Below, piece after piece: positions 1 to 11,831 of a DNA stretch of 64,000 bases. Under the pieces are notes generated by a model that did no database searches, was not told where the DNA came from, and saw only the letters and a program-made list of their open reading frames with translations. The DNA is taken from contig CM066304.1 of the NCBI GenBank assembly GCA_033807695.1, positions 1,054,001 through 1,118,000 of the forward strand, read 5' to 3'. Source of the DNA: Daedaleopsis sinensis. Its lineage: Eukaryota; Basidiomycota; Agaricomycetes; Polyporales; Polyporaceae. Within the stretch, counting starts at the first letter, position 1. Each line of letters begins with the position of its first letter. The position numbers and the translations under genes are program-made.

Positions 1-536
1 AGGCAAGCCCGCCACTTTGCAGACAATAGGCGCCGTCAGACATATTGACAAACTTTGCCAGATATGGAGTCGATCAACAACTTTGTCGTCGAGGAGCCAG
101 TACTCTTGTCTAGTTGTCGTGGTAAAAGATAAAATCAGACGCCCTCGCAGGAGGTGACAGACCGTGGCAGAACACTTTGACGCGGTGCAGACCATGACTG
201 AAAGGACCAGAATCCCCCATGTCGGTTTTTCACCGGGGCTGAGTGTCTATAGTCCATATATATATTGTGTCCATTCTTTGCTAATGACCTTCGTAGTAAC
301 AAGTCTTATTATCCTGGTCATCTGCCGCCTATTCATCGTGGCAGGCGACGTCTCAAACCCAGGCACATCCTTTGTGTAGACTGCAGCTCCCTCGCTCACG
401 ATCACTAGACAGTCATAGGCACTCTCACTGCACCAACCACGACACACGCCGGAGTTGTCACTGTACTACACGGCTCAGTCGCTGCACGGCACAGCTCAGT
501 CGCTGCACGACACGGTACAGTGGGAGCCGTCTACAC
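1..536. other. Non-coding stretch left of first repeat element
   Basis: I see no supportable gene here. There is a TATA-like run near 257-268 and a roughly 22-bp imperfect tandem repeat around 473-515 (the string GCTCAGTCGCTGCACG occurs twice). The short reading frames do not resemble known proteins. Confidence 0.5.
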
Positions 537-1377
537 CAAGGCATGTTTGCCTTTGGTTTAAAAACCTCGCAGACTTATTGCCCCCCCTCCCATCACCGCC
601 CATGCCCTCCGCATCACGCGGACCATCCGCCACATTAATTCCGGCGCCTGTGTCTGCGTGCCGCAGTGCGTGCCGTTCCCGCCCACATCCCCAAGACCGC
701 CCGCCCGCCATCCCCGCCGTCCCCGCCGATGCCCACGTATGACATACCAAACGCCTCGTCGACCGACCGCCCGCCCGCTCTGTCCTAAGGACGGAGCAGG
801 CGAACGGGACAGCGGGGAGGGCGTGTCGGATATCCTGTGACGGGCCCTGGGGGTGCGGGCGGGCGGGGGCGCAGTCGACGATACGCAGTGGTGAGCGGGC
901 CGCCCGTCGGTTGCCTCTCCTCGATGTATCGTCGGCGACGCCCATCGGCTGGACGCCCGTTGGCAGCGTCGTCGGGCAGCCTGAGCGACGGGCAGAGCAG
1001 ACTCACCCCGCCGTCCCGCTCACCCGTCGTGCATGCGGCGGGCGGGTGAGCAGGACGGCGGGAAGTCGAGGAGGCTTCGCCGGACGCGTCCGCCGGTACT
1101 ATCCCATGGAACCATCCGAGTCGGTGCGAGGACGTGTTGGACGCGTCGGGTATGGCGCGAAGGGAGGACATTGGTGGGGGCACCACGAAACGGTTGGCGG
1201 GCGGTAGGACCCGGCGGGCATGTCGTACAAGGGCGGGCGGGCGGGGGCGGCACGCACAGCACGCAGATGGCTCAGGCGCCGTGGCGGATGATCCGCGTGA
1301 TGCGGAGGGCATGGGCGGTGATGGGAAGGGGAGGAAAAGGTCTGCACGGTTCTTTAACCAAAGGCAAACATGCCTTG
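537..1377. mobile_element. Non-autonomous inverted-repeat element, ~840 bp
   Basis: The left end (537 to about 632) and the right end (about 1281-1377) are inverted copies of each other, beginning CAAGGCATGTTTGCC. Similarity continues more weakly to about 680 on the left. The interior is GC-rich and has no convincing gene. It holds a strong hairpin whose 20-bp arms lie at 1007-1026 and 1043-1062. The heptamer TCTACAC occurs at the left edge and 8-9 bp beyond the right edge, so it may be a degraded target duplication. Nothing inside encodes a transposase; the superfamily is unknown. Confidence 0.7.
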
Positions 1378-2476
1378 TTATAGAATCTACACAGTGGCTG
1401 TACATTGTGGCACCGAGTCCGCGTCACTCTGAAGTTTCAGTTTGAGACACGCGCTGGTTCTACGCCTGCTCACATCACTAGGTCTTGCATGAACGGGACA
1501 TAAATTCGGCCCTGCGCGTGGGGGATATATCCTTGCTGACCGAACAAAATTCCATGATACATCAGGAAACCGGTGTTTCTCTCCCTGGAGACAAATCTCC
1601 TATGGATCCGGGAGGGCATCGGAGGAGGAGACTGACTCTGTCACATATCATCAGGAGCAAATCACTCTTATCCGAGTCAGCGGACTCATTTCTCACGCTG
1701 GAAGAGACACCGTCTCCTTGAGGAGATCAGATCTCCTACCGGGTGAGTGAGGAGCCGAGAGTATCTGCCAGTAACCTGTAGGTTATCCAATCTCTTAGTA
1801 CTTCTAGCAGTCGTTCGCGGCAATGATATACTAGTCTGGGCGAGCACTAGTATTTGAACTCATAGTTTTGCAAGTGCCTCATCCGAGTCTTCATCAGATG
1901 AATCCGAGCCCATGGCGTCCGAGTCTGGCAGTGTGATGTTGCTCCGGGAAACAGCTCGATTGCCAGACCTAAGAGACAGTGATGTGTCGGTGTGAGAGAT
2001 AGAGCTGTAAGATGTAGAGGCCGGTGGTGTGTTAGGAGGAGAGTCAACGTCCATACTAGCTCCCAAGTCGAGTCAGTGCCAGCGCTACTAGTACTCTCCT
2101 CCTCGCCATGATCATGCATACATTCAGCTGCCGCGGAGTCGACATCATGTATAATCGTGTTCGACAAATCTTATTTCTTGAATCACGCCGGTACCAGTGA
2201 CACTCGTACTAGCAAATGACTCGGATATGATCTCTCATCTGTGAGAACAGGGCTCCCCTCGTGGACATAAAGAGACCGCCGTCTCTTTGAGGAGACATCG
2301 TTCTCCTTGTGGTATCATCAAGAGACCCTCCGGTCGCTACGGAGCACGGAAATCCATCCTTCCATCATCTCTTTAAGGTACCGAGAGGAGCCCAAAGAAA
2401 TACTTTGATTTCCTGATGTATTGCTCGGCGGATACTTAGTATCAACCTGTCTACATTACGTGACATAGTTGAGAGG
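1378..2476. other. Region upstream of Helitron Rep frame
   Basis: No intact reading frame is visible. Short palindromic blocks built from GGAGAC/GTCTCC and GAGATC/GATCTC recur at about 1580-1610, 1705-1740 and 2270-2345. The composition resembles the following Helitron more than the GC-rich element on the left, so this may be the eroded 5' part of the Helitron. I could not locate a Helitron 5' terminus (TC after A). Confidence 0.35.
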
Positions 2477-4172
2477 ATGAAATCAGGTCCGGTAAAAGCA
2501 GAGACTGAAGCAGAGAAGGAGTGCTTTAAGGTTCTCAATGATTTGGACCACGTGAACCATCATGTTCAAGGTTCCATTACAAGCAAAAAGTATATGCGAA
2601 ATGAAATATGGTCCATGATGTCATACTTGGGTGCACCATCATGGTTTATTACATTTGCCCCTGCAGATGTGAAGCATCCTCTTGCATTATACATGGCAGA
2701 TACAAATCAGATGTATGTACCAAAATTTAGAACTCAAGATGAGCGGATGCGTCTCATTGCCAACAATCCTGTGGCAGGTGCTCGATTCTTCAATGTAATG
2801 GTGCAATTATTCTTGAAACATGTCTTGGGTGAAGGTCTTGATAGGCCAGGACTGTACGGTGATACTGTGGGATACTATGGAACTGTTGAGCAGCAGGGAC
2901 AGCTTACTTTACATTTACACATGCTAGTATGGATAAAAAACAGCCTTACTCCCCAAGAGATTCGCGAACACATCATGGATCCTGAATCCACTTTCCAAAA
3001 GGAAATGGTCGAGTATTTAGAGAGCGTTCACAAGGGTGAATTTCTACGAGGAGATATGGAATCTGTGGCAGAGCGACTTGAAAATGTCAAGATCAAAAAT
3101 CCATTCCGAGTACCTGCTACAGAAAGACTACCTCAAGTGCCTCCTACAAGATGTACCCACCCTAGTAGATCAGATTGCGATGGCTGTACAGAATATGATA
3201 AGTGGAGGGCGGATTATGAGGATGAGATCGATGAAATTCTATATGCATCTAATGTCCATAAGTGTACCACAAGAAATCGAAAGGACTATGTATCTAAAGG
3301 AGCACAAAATGGTCTGCAAGAAGTAGATAATTGCGGCTGTACAGATCCTGTTACCAAAGTCTGCAAAGCACGTTTTCCTTGGGACACATTCACAGAAACT
3401 GCTGTAGATCCAGAGTCAGGCGCACTGATTATGAAGAAGGGTGAACCTTGGTTGAACACATTTACACCTTCTGCATCGTACCTACTGAGATGCAATCATG
3501 ATGTAACGAGTTTACTGTCAGGAACCGCCATAAAGTCAGTTATTGCTTATGTAGCTGACTATATTACTAAAACTCCGTTGAAAACCCACGTCATGTTCCA
3601 ATCTATCCAGAAGGTGTTTGAGAGAAATGTTGAGTTGATTGGTGGCGACCGCAGTGCCAAAGACAAAGCTCGTTCACTAGTGACCAAGATGGTCAATGCA
3701 TTAACAGCAGCATCTGAGAAGATAGGTGGTCCTATGGCTGCTATGTATCTACTGAAACATCCAGATCATTACACCGGTCACAAGTTCTGAGCATGCTTTT
3801 GGAGGGGATATGTGCTTGAGATTATGCGAGCATGGGAAGATTCAAAGGACATATCACAAGAGGGCAGATCTACTGTTGTTGTTGATTGTGAAAACAGCAA
3901 TGCTGAGGGCCCGAAGCGCATTGTAGCGTTATCTCCCGTCATTGACTATATGAATAGACCAATTGAGTTTGAACACTTAAATGTATATGACTGGGTCCGT
4001 CGGTATCACAAGAGGCCTATTCCCAAGCGACACCGTAAGACCATATTCTTACAGTCAGATCCAAATGATGCCTATGAATCTGATGAATTTGAGGACAATT
4101 ATCATGTGGATGAGGGACTTCCAAAAAATCTTGCAGCTGGCAACGGTGATCAATTAGAAGGTGAGGAACCGG
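2477..4172 (+). pseudogene. Helitron Rep (HUH endonuclease) N-terminal half
   Basis: This is the replication-initiator part of a Helitron transposase. The frame opening at 2477 shows the two-histidine HUH motif (H146 and H148 in LHLHMLVWIK) and the two-tyrosine motif YVADYITK (Y358, Y362), which in this family nick and carry the transposon end. A TGA at 3788-3790 interrupts the frame. The same frame continues open past it (ACFWRGYVLEIMRAW) to 4172, where the first insertion begins. CGA to TGA would explain the stop. ATG 2477 lies inside the usual domain, so the true N terminus is lost or upstream in the eroded region. It is non-functional as it stands. Confidence 0.88.
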
Positions 4173-5434
4173 TGATGTGCCCCCTAGAGGTGCCAGCTCC
4201 GATTTTCGCACCATTGTCGATACCGACAATGTCTACAACATACCCACTACAGAGCTTCAGCCTTTGCCATACTACCTGGTCCGCGCGAGCGTACACCCTT
4301 CGACATGCAGAGACTGTAGCAGGCGAGCAAGCACCCTTCCGACGCCTTCGACCCGCCCGTGATGGAGCCTGGATGTCCTCTTCCCGCCTCAGCCATAGAG
4401 GACCCTAGCTGCCCCTCCATTACAGGTTCGTGCTATGCATGAGGACAACACACCAGCCATTCCTTTCCTCCAACGCGCAGAGGCGGTAGTAGACAAGTGC
4501 ACCTTTCATTGGAGATTGCCCCTTCCGCAGATGCATGCAGTAGCTTCTCCGAGCCCCATTTCCTTCGACATCTCCCACCAGTAGCCTAGAGGCTGGATGC
4601 TTCGGCCTGGACGACTACATCGACACACGCTGGATGAGTGATCAGCCTACATCGATGTGCGATGGATTACGGTACAGCGAGGCTAGGCGCTCCTACGAGG
4701 ATGACTACGTGGATGTACAAGGGACATATAGCCAGACTCAGTGCTGCTACATCTACGTGCGTGTCATGCTGTTGTCTCTTTCTCTTTACGTGCACGATGT
4801 CTACGTACGTACCGTGTTGTAGGCACAGTGCTTACTTGGTGTATATTTTCCATGTATTTAGGATATTTTAGTTAGATAGCTCCCATACTTACCGCTTGCT
4901 CGAGCGCGATTCCTCTTCCTCAGCTTACCGTAGTACCATTATCTTCCCTGCCATCTGGCGACCCTTCCTCTTCGTGTGGAGCGGCTCGGACCCTCCCTTC
5001 TCTGGCTCTGTGATCCAGCACCCTTCTTCCTCCTTCTCTGCAATCGGGCGATCTTTCCCCCTTCTTCCCTGCGACCCCGTAGCCTTCTGACTCCCTTCGA
5101 CGACGACATACGGTAGTGACGTGTCCCCACTACGGCGAGCTGACGATGCAGGCGATCCCCCATCCCCCATATCCATACGGAGGCAGGCCCTCTACGAGAC
5201 GGACAAGACGATCCCATTGTTAGGCTGGATGTCGGTACGATCTCCTTCGTGCTCTGCTCGCTGTATGCCCGGTGTTCGAGTTCTGTCTTCCTCCTATGCT
5301 TGACGTGCGCGTCTCGACATCGTTGTTCGTTCCAGCTGCTCGGGAACCAGAGGTCCACCTCGCACCCTTCGGAGAGTCTGCCCGGTGTTGTATCTGCTGG
5401 GTTTTCCTAGTAGATCGCCGGTGCCCTCCCATCA
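4173..5434 (-). mobile_element. Unclassified ~1.26 kb element, copy 1
   Basis: Inserted in the Helitron frame. It is flanked by CCGG at 4169-4172 and 5435-5438, a plausible 4-bp target duplication. It starts TGATGTGCCCCC and ends with the complement of TGATGGGAGGGC, so only about 5 bp (TGATG) are terminally inverted. It is the reverse complement of copy 2 (11832-12800), with clear similarity at both ends and through the part next to 5290-5430. It is GC-rich and has no supportable protein. Removing it with one CCGG restores the Helitron frame. The superfamily is unknown. Confidence 0.72.
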
Positions 5435-5438
5435 CCGG

Positions 5439-5488
5439 GGGTTGCTGAAAATAGTGATGATGAAATATCAGATTATGAAGAGACAACC
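5439..5488 (+). pseudogene. Stranded Helitron linker, left part
   Basis: About 50 bp of Helitron coding sequence is trapped between element copy 1 and the gypsy LTR. It reads as an acidic linker (ENSDDEISDYEETT) and continues in the same frame at 11736 after the gypsy element. The last five bases (CAACC, 5484-5488) are the left copy of the gypsy target duplication. Confidence 0.75.
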
Positions 5489-5760
5489 TGTAAGCCTCGC
5501 AGCGGAGGCGGCGTCCGAGAGCTCACACTGGAGGGGAACAGAACAGGCACAAAAACTCTGTGTTGCTGCTCTAAGTATGAGGTAGATAAACATGTGTGAG
5601 GTACGTACCTGCGTTGCTGCTCTAAGTATGAGGTAGAGTAGCACGCAGTCAGAATACCGAGAAGATGTACTATCCGAATAGGGAATGTGTGAAGGATACG
5701 GTGGCTGTGTAAGGTAAGCGCGAGAGTGATGTCACATATGAATCGAGCGTAGGGCTTACA
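5489..5760 (-). repeat. Gypsy 3' LTR
   Basis: 272 bp, TGTAAGCC to GGCTTACA with an 8-bp terminal inverted repeat. It contains an internal direct repeat (TGCTGCTCTAAGTATGAGGTAGA occurs twice, shown here as its core GCTCTAAGTATGAGGTAGA). It differs from the 5' LTR at 5517 (G versus A) and 5561 (T versus C). Confidence 0.95.
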
Positions 5761-5773
5761 CTCTCCCCCATCC
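5761..5773 (-). other. Gypsy polypurine tract
   Basis: On the minus strand the bases just before the 3' LTR read GGATGGGGGAGAG, the expected position and composition of the plus-strand primer for reverse transcription. Confidence 0.75.
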
Positions 5774-5836
5774 AAAAAAATGAACGCGGGGAGGAGGTAA
5801 AATGCACGGTAGGAAAAAGGAAGGGGGTAAAAGGGA

Positions 5837-8800
5837 TTAATCTTCGACGATGTTGTTTTCTGAATTGTAAATGTCAAGAGCTTCACAGTCTTTAACCTCT
5901 CGGCCCGGGAGCCACGAGTCGTGCGCGGGGCCGTATCCGAGCCAACGAACCAGATAACGGTATCCACGTCCAACACGACGACGGTCGAGAATGCGTTCGA
6001 CGAACCACTCGGATTCCCCATCAGGGCCAACGGTTGGTCCGGGAGCGGCATCCTCGCGTCCTGGGAACATGTCCTCGTCGTTCGGAACAAAGCGTTTGAG
6101 GAGGGAGACGTGGAAAGTGGGAAAGATGCGCATAGACTCGGGCAAGTCCAGAGTATACGCTGACGAGTCGGGCCAAGCCTGAAGAATGCGGAAAGGTCCG
6201 TCAAATCGTACCATGAATTTAGCGACTCATGTGTCGCCTCTTTGCATGTATTCACGCCGACGGTGGAAGGTAGACAGCAAGACCTGATCGCCGATGACGA
6301 ATCGGGGATCCGGTGCTCGACCATGGTTAGCAGCGTCCGCCTGGTCGATCTTGGCCATAAGGAGGTTGTCAGCCGCCTCCATGGTATCCGTCTCCAGTCG
6401 AGCGATGACGTCGCGAGCCGCATCAGCCCCAGTCGGAAATTCCACACGAGCTTCGTCGACGAGAGCGGAGGAGACAGGAGGGACCACACGCGGTGAACGG
6501 CCATGACGTAGCTGGAAGGGAGTGAACCCGGTCGAGGCATTGACCGTGTTCATGATTTGGAAGCGGATTGCGGGCAGAGCGGCGACCCAGCCGGTCTGTT
6601 TGCGGTTGACATGGTAGCGTAGCATTTGCACGACAGTCTTGTTCGAGTGTTCGCTAGCGCCGTCTGACTGAGGGTGGAACGAGGACGACAAGTTAAGTTT
6701 GACCCCGGAAAGACGATGCAGAGCGCGCCAGAATGCTGAGATGAATAATGGATCGCGGTCTGAGATGATAACATCAGGTAGACCATTTTCGCAATACCAA
6801 TGTTCGAAGAAGATGGCTGCGAAATCTTCGGCTGAGATGTCCGTCCGGCAGGGAACGATACGGAGATCTGAGTTCATGCGGCACGTCATCGTCACGAGAC
6901 TGTTGAAACCACCGTCTGGAGGCAATGGTCCAACGAAGTCAATGGCGACTGATAGACAACGGCCGTCGGGAACTGGTAAGGGATGAAGTGGCCCAGGTCG
7001 TTTTTGAGTAGACGATTTGTTCCTCTGACAGGACTCGCAACCGGGGATATACATTGTTTGTAGCTCCTTCCGCATGTGGGGCCAGTAGTAGTCGCTGCGA
7101 ATGGCGGTGTAAGACTTATCGAAGCCGCCGTGACCAAGTGTGTCGTGTGCGAGAGCGAAGATGACTTCCCTCAGAGAAGCGATCCTCGGGACGACGAGGC
7201 GGTTCCCCACGTATAAGAGCTTGTCGACACAGCGGACCCCCGCATGAGAGCGACCGTTAAGGGATCCGGAGTGGAAAAGCTCCAAGGCAGCTTGTTCGCC
7301 GTCGCCTGCTAGTCCCTTTAGCAGCTTGATACACCAGCGGTCCTCGAGGTAGCCAGCACGAACACGATCTAGCCAAGCCGCATTGGTCGCTATTTGCAGG
7401 ACAGACACAGGAGCGACGACTACACGATCACAGTTCTCGAGGAGGGCGCGAGCACGTAGCGCGGTAGAAGCGGATTGGATGAGACCGATTGTCGCGACAG
7501 TGGATGGATCTATGATAATATCCTGAGGACGGAGACGAGAGAGCGCGTCCGCGATGGAGTTCTCTTCGCCCTTCAAATAAGTGATGTTGAAGTCGTACTG
7601 GCCCAAGAATTCTTGCCAGCGCACCTGTCGACGGGACAAGTTCTTTTGGGTGCCAAAGTTCTCGAGTGTTCGATGATCCGTGTAGACGATGAAAGGGACT
7701 CCGAGTAGGTCTACACGCCAATTCTTGAGTGCACGGACGATCGACAGGAGTTCCTTTTCATGTACGGGATAATTCAGCTCCGCAGCCTTCAGTTGAGCAG
7801 ACTCGAAGGCTACAGGTCGTGCTGTCTCGAGTGTAGGACCGTAAGATAGAACGGCTCCCGTCGCGAAGTCGCTCGCGTCGCAACAAACAAAGATTTTGTT
7901 GTCGCGCATGTCGTCGTGGTTTATGGAGGTCAAGCATCCGTGTCCAGTCACGAGAGCTTTGACTCCTTCGAAAGCGACAGTGTGTCGGTCCTCCCAGATG
8001 AACTCGCGTTCGGATTCCTTCGTCGTCAGAGGCGTCAGAGTAGCGGTCAAAGATGCGAGCGAAGGAAGAAAGCTAGCCAAGTAGCGAGTGAGTCCGAGGA
8101 ACGAGCGTACGTCGCCAGCAGAACGAGGAGTCGGCCACGAGAGGATGCGGTCGACTTTCTTTCCGTCAGGAGAGATTCCGGCACGGGAGATATTGTGGCC
8201 TAAGAAGCTGAGTTCCTTGCAGAATAGGGTCGTCTTCTTCAGCGAAACATAGAGTTTGTTAGCGCGAAGAGCATCGAGGATAGTCGCAACGTTTCGACGG
8301 TGCTCAGCCATGTCCTGCGACCAAATGATTATATCATCTAGGTAGACATGGCAGATCTTGCCTATATGTTGACGAAGAGCGTTGAACATGCGTCTTTGAT
8401 GAGTGCTGGGGGCGTTTCGGCACCCCTGCGGCATCACCGTCCACTCGTATAAGCCGAAGGGTGTCGTAACGGCTGTTTAGGGGATGTGCTCAGGCTTTAC
8501 GCGTGTCTGGAAAAAAGAATTGGTCATATCCAATTTACCCCACACGCGACCTTTCTCGCAGTCAGCCAATATCTCTTGGATACTGGGTAGAGGATGGGCA
8601 TCGGGTATCGTGTTCTGATTCAGTTGCCTATAATCGTTCACCCAGCGCGGCTTCGCGGAGGGATCCGATTTAGGAATCAAGAACGCGGGCGAAGCGAAGG
8701 GGGAGGAAGATGGACGAATCCGACCAGCTACGAGATGCTCCTGCAGCAGCTCGTTCCATACTGACTTGTATTTCTTTGGACAATCGTAAGTGCGTCTTTT

Positions 8801-11197
8801 AATCGTCATGTTGGGGTCTTTCAGGTTGAATTCGTGGTAGACGTTGGTCGGTAGTTCGTCGAGGGTCGGGATATCGAGGGGGAAACAGTCGCGGTACTTG
8901 TCCTTCATAGACGGGTCAGCGACTGCCATCTCGTCGAGCTCAGCGAGCTCTTCGATGCGTGAACGAACAGCAGCAATGGTCAACGCGGGAGCCCCCATAA
9001 GGGGCTCGCCCTCCCGCGTGGAGATCGCCTGCAGCAGTTCACGCATAACGTCTTTGTGCTGCGTCAGTCGTAGCCGTGCCTGGAGGTGCTCATACTCCAG
9101 ACGTAGCGTACGACTTTCTCGCACAGACGGGGGAGGAGGGGAGGAAGGGACAGCCGGGGCGAGAACGTCTACTCCAGAATGGGAGTCCCAGAGCGCACGA
9201 AGCCGGAGATCCGGCAGGAGGTGGTTACGTGCTAGGAATGAATTGCCTAGTATCACGGGTACACACAGGTTGTCTACGACGTAGGCGCGAACCGATCGTG
9301 AGGAGTAGCTAGAAGCAGGGTCTCCCACCCTGACCTTCACCCACTCCTTCGACACATGCTCGCCACCGTTGAATGCGTCGCCCAGACGGAAAGGTTCTCG
9401 CAAGGAATGTCGGCGTAGTTTGTGAGCGGATACGACATCAGCCCTAATAAGCACTGGTGGTGAAGCGCAATCGATCAGCATAGGCAAAGGCTCTGACAAG
9501 CCGTCGGGGGTGTGTAGCGACGTGCGCCACGTGAGGTGTGGTACAGAAGGCGGGGATACGTACCCGTCGTCGTCCTCCTCAGAAGAGGAGGAATACGAGC
9601 CAGAATCGAGGATTCCGGTCGTCGCGAGCTTGTCGCTGATAGCGGCGATTGTAGCGGAGAGCGAGTCGGTCTCAGACTCGGCATGTTCGAGGGACTCATC
9701 GTCGTCAAGAGGTCCAAGCGCAGCCACAGCAGTCCGGCGAGTGCTTGAAGTGACCGTCGTCGACTTCGAAGAGGATGGGCCGACGGTCTTGTACGTGGCG
9801 GCGTCAGGGAAATCGTTCGGACACGTCTTGGACCGATGGTCAACGTTGATCCTACGACATTTGAGACACCCGTTGTTGGCAAACAGGTATTCACGTTCAG
9901 CAGGAGTGAGAGCGGGGAGTCGAGGTTTGGAGGACGAGGAAGAGACCGTGATGGATGAGGACGAGGATTGTTCGCGGTCGCGAGGGGCACCGGAGCGCTT
10001 CGAAGGTGTTTGACGCTCTTGGGCTAGAACGCTCTTTACCTCCCTGAGTGTACGCGCGCGCGTTCGCAGCCGGTCCTCGTCGTACTCGCACAAGGTGGTC
10101 TTCCAGGTCCGATAGTCGTTTACTGAACGATAGATGATTTTGTTGGCCTCAGAGCGGACATCGGGGACCGCGTGGGACTCGATGTGCTCTCGAAGGCGGT
10201 CGTCATCCCATCGGTGTACTGATCCACGCAGCAGGATGTTCTGACGCTCGAGGCGCTCGATGAAGCGCGTGAGAGGTTCCTCCGTGGTCTGGGAAAGACG
10301 AGACATGTTCTGCACTAGCTTCTGATCCCAGAATTTCTCCAGGAAGCGAGTCTGGAATTGGATACAGAAATCTCTCCAAGAGAGGCGATGGAAGGCTAAT
10401 TGATCCGCATAGTACCAGTCTTTCATGATTGGGTCGCGTACTCCAGACATGGCCACGAAGACTTTGCGGTCGTCCGTGATCGTCTTAGTCTCGAAGTACT
10501 GGCCGCATTTAGCGACCCATTCATGATAGACCACCGGCGTGAGTTTGCCGGCAGTCAGAGCGGGGAGTTCTTTATACGAATCACATTTAACTTCCGCGAT
10601 ATCCGAAGCATTTGCAGAGGTGGAGGACATTGTCGTACGATTTCGGTGCGAGACAGAATCGGAATCGGAGTCGGATGACGAATGCTGCTGAGGAACCGGA
10701 GGCGGGAGAGTGTCGATCGGACGAAACCGGGGAACATATCGAGTAACAGCAGGAGCAGTAGTGATTGCAATAGGATTCGTGAAGCAGGGAACGACTTTGG
10801 TAGTCGTCGGCGCGGAGGGGTCGGCAGCAGAGCAGATGGCGGTAACGGTGAGAGACGAAGATCCCGGGGCAGCGGAGATCGTAGTGTCGGTGTCTTGCAC
10901 AACGACAACGGGTTCGGATGACAGAGGTAGAGCCAGCTTCTGTGGCAGGGGACGGGCGGAAGAGATCGATTGGTTCAGACTCACGAGAGGTGGATATATG
11001 TGTCTCGAAAGTCCTTGTATGCGGGCGTCTTCACTCGAGGAGCGTCTCCGAGTAGAGGCAGAAGCGTCACGGATTGGAGATCCCGAGCGCGTTGAGGGTA
11101 AAGACGAGATCGAGGTCAGACTCGAAAGAGTCGAGTCCGGGGAAAGACTGTCCAGGACGGGGTCAATCCCTCCTGTCGAACCTCGTGTGTCGTCCAC
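5837..11197 (-). pseudogene. Gypsy gag-pol polyprotein with two nonsense codons
   Basis: One frame runs from 11197 to 5837. The first ATG in it is at 10630-10628 (MSSTSANASDIAEV), a reasonable gag start; the upstream part has no ATG. In order: capsid-like gag; a zinc knuckle (CLKCRRINVDHRSKTC); a protease-like LIDCAS segment; RT with the YLDD active site (around 8340); RNase H (CCDASDFATGAVLSYG); integrase with an HHCC zinc-binding region and a D,D,E core; and a C-terminal chromodomain (ERILDRRRVGRGYRYLVRW). Stops: TAA at 8479-8477 inside RT and TGA at 6229-6227 just before the chromodomain linker. The frame resumes directly after each, so the copy is young but dead. Confidence 0.93.
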
Positions 11198-11458
11198 CCT
11201 GGCACTGAGGGGATCCGCACGTGTCTCGGGTGGGATGGGAGCTCCTCGAGAACGAGTCCGGAGTGGGATAGGAACCGAGGGCCTGTACCGCGACAGTGTG
11301 CAGAAAAAACGAGGGCGAGACGAGAAGGAAGGGGCGAGCTCCCTTTCGCGTCCCGCACCGTGATCCTGTTCAACTGTCCTGTTAGCGGTCTAGACCTGGT
11401 GAGGCTCCTTGAGAGGATTTGTCTCCGGCAGGTCGGTGTGCGATGTTCAAAAAAAAAG

Positions 11459-11730
11459 TGTAAGCCTCGCAGCGGAGGCGGCGTCCAAGAGCTCACACTG
11501 GAGGGGAACAGAACAGGCACAAAAACTCTGCGTTGCTGCTCTAAGTATGAGGTAGATAAACATGTGTGAGGTACGTACCTGCGTTGCTGCTCTAAGTATG
11601 AGGTAGAGTAGCACGCAGTCAGAATACCGAGAAGATGTACTATCCGAATAGGGAATGTGTGAAGGATACGGTGGCTGTGTAAGGTAAGCGCGAGAGTGAT
11701 GTCACATATGAATCGAGCGTAGGGCTTACA
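11459..11730 (-). repeat. Gypsy 5' LTR
   Basis: 272 bp, matching the 3' LTR except at 11487 and 11531. It is followed on the plus strand by the right copy of the CAACC target duplication (11731-11735). Confidence 0.95.
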
Positions 11731-11735
11731 CAACC

Positions 11736-11831
11736 TGCTATGGTGTAGGTAGAGTTATGCCTGCTATACCAGAGGATGACTCTGACGATGAGTTATTGCT
11801 CACATCCAAGAGTAATGCAAAGCTAGAATGT
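11736..11831 (+). pseudogene. Stranded Helitron linker, right part
   Basis: Continues the frame of 5439-5488 across the gypsy element (CYGVGRVMPAIPEDDSDDE, then LLLTSKSNAKLEC). It is acidic like the left part. It ends at ATGT 11828-11831, the left duplication of element copy 2. Confidence 0.75.

Larger units (their letters stand above)
5489..11730 (-). mobile_element. Ty3/gypsy chromodomain retrotransposon (chromovirus)
   Basis: A complete 6.24-kb element lying on the minus strand. It has 272-bp LTRs (5489-5760 and 11459-11730), the perfect 5-bp target duplication CAACC (5484-5488, 11731-11735), a polypurine tract next to the 3' LTR and one long gag-pol frame. Order on the minus strand is gag, zinc knuckle, protease, reverse transcriptase, RNase H, integrase, chromodomain. 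The LTRs differ at only two positions (5517/11487 and 5561/11531), so the insertion is recent. Two in-frame stop codons disable pol. No clear tRNA primer-binding site follows the 5' LTR; the sequence there is a poly-T run. Confidence 0.95.

Noticed and set aside
4638..4871. Cys-rich small frame inside element copy 1
   Set aside because: Not preserved in copy 2 and no homology pattern.
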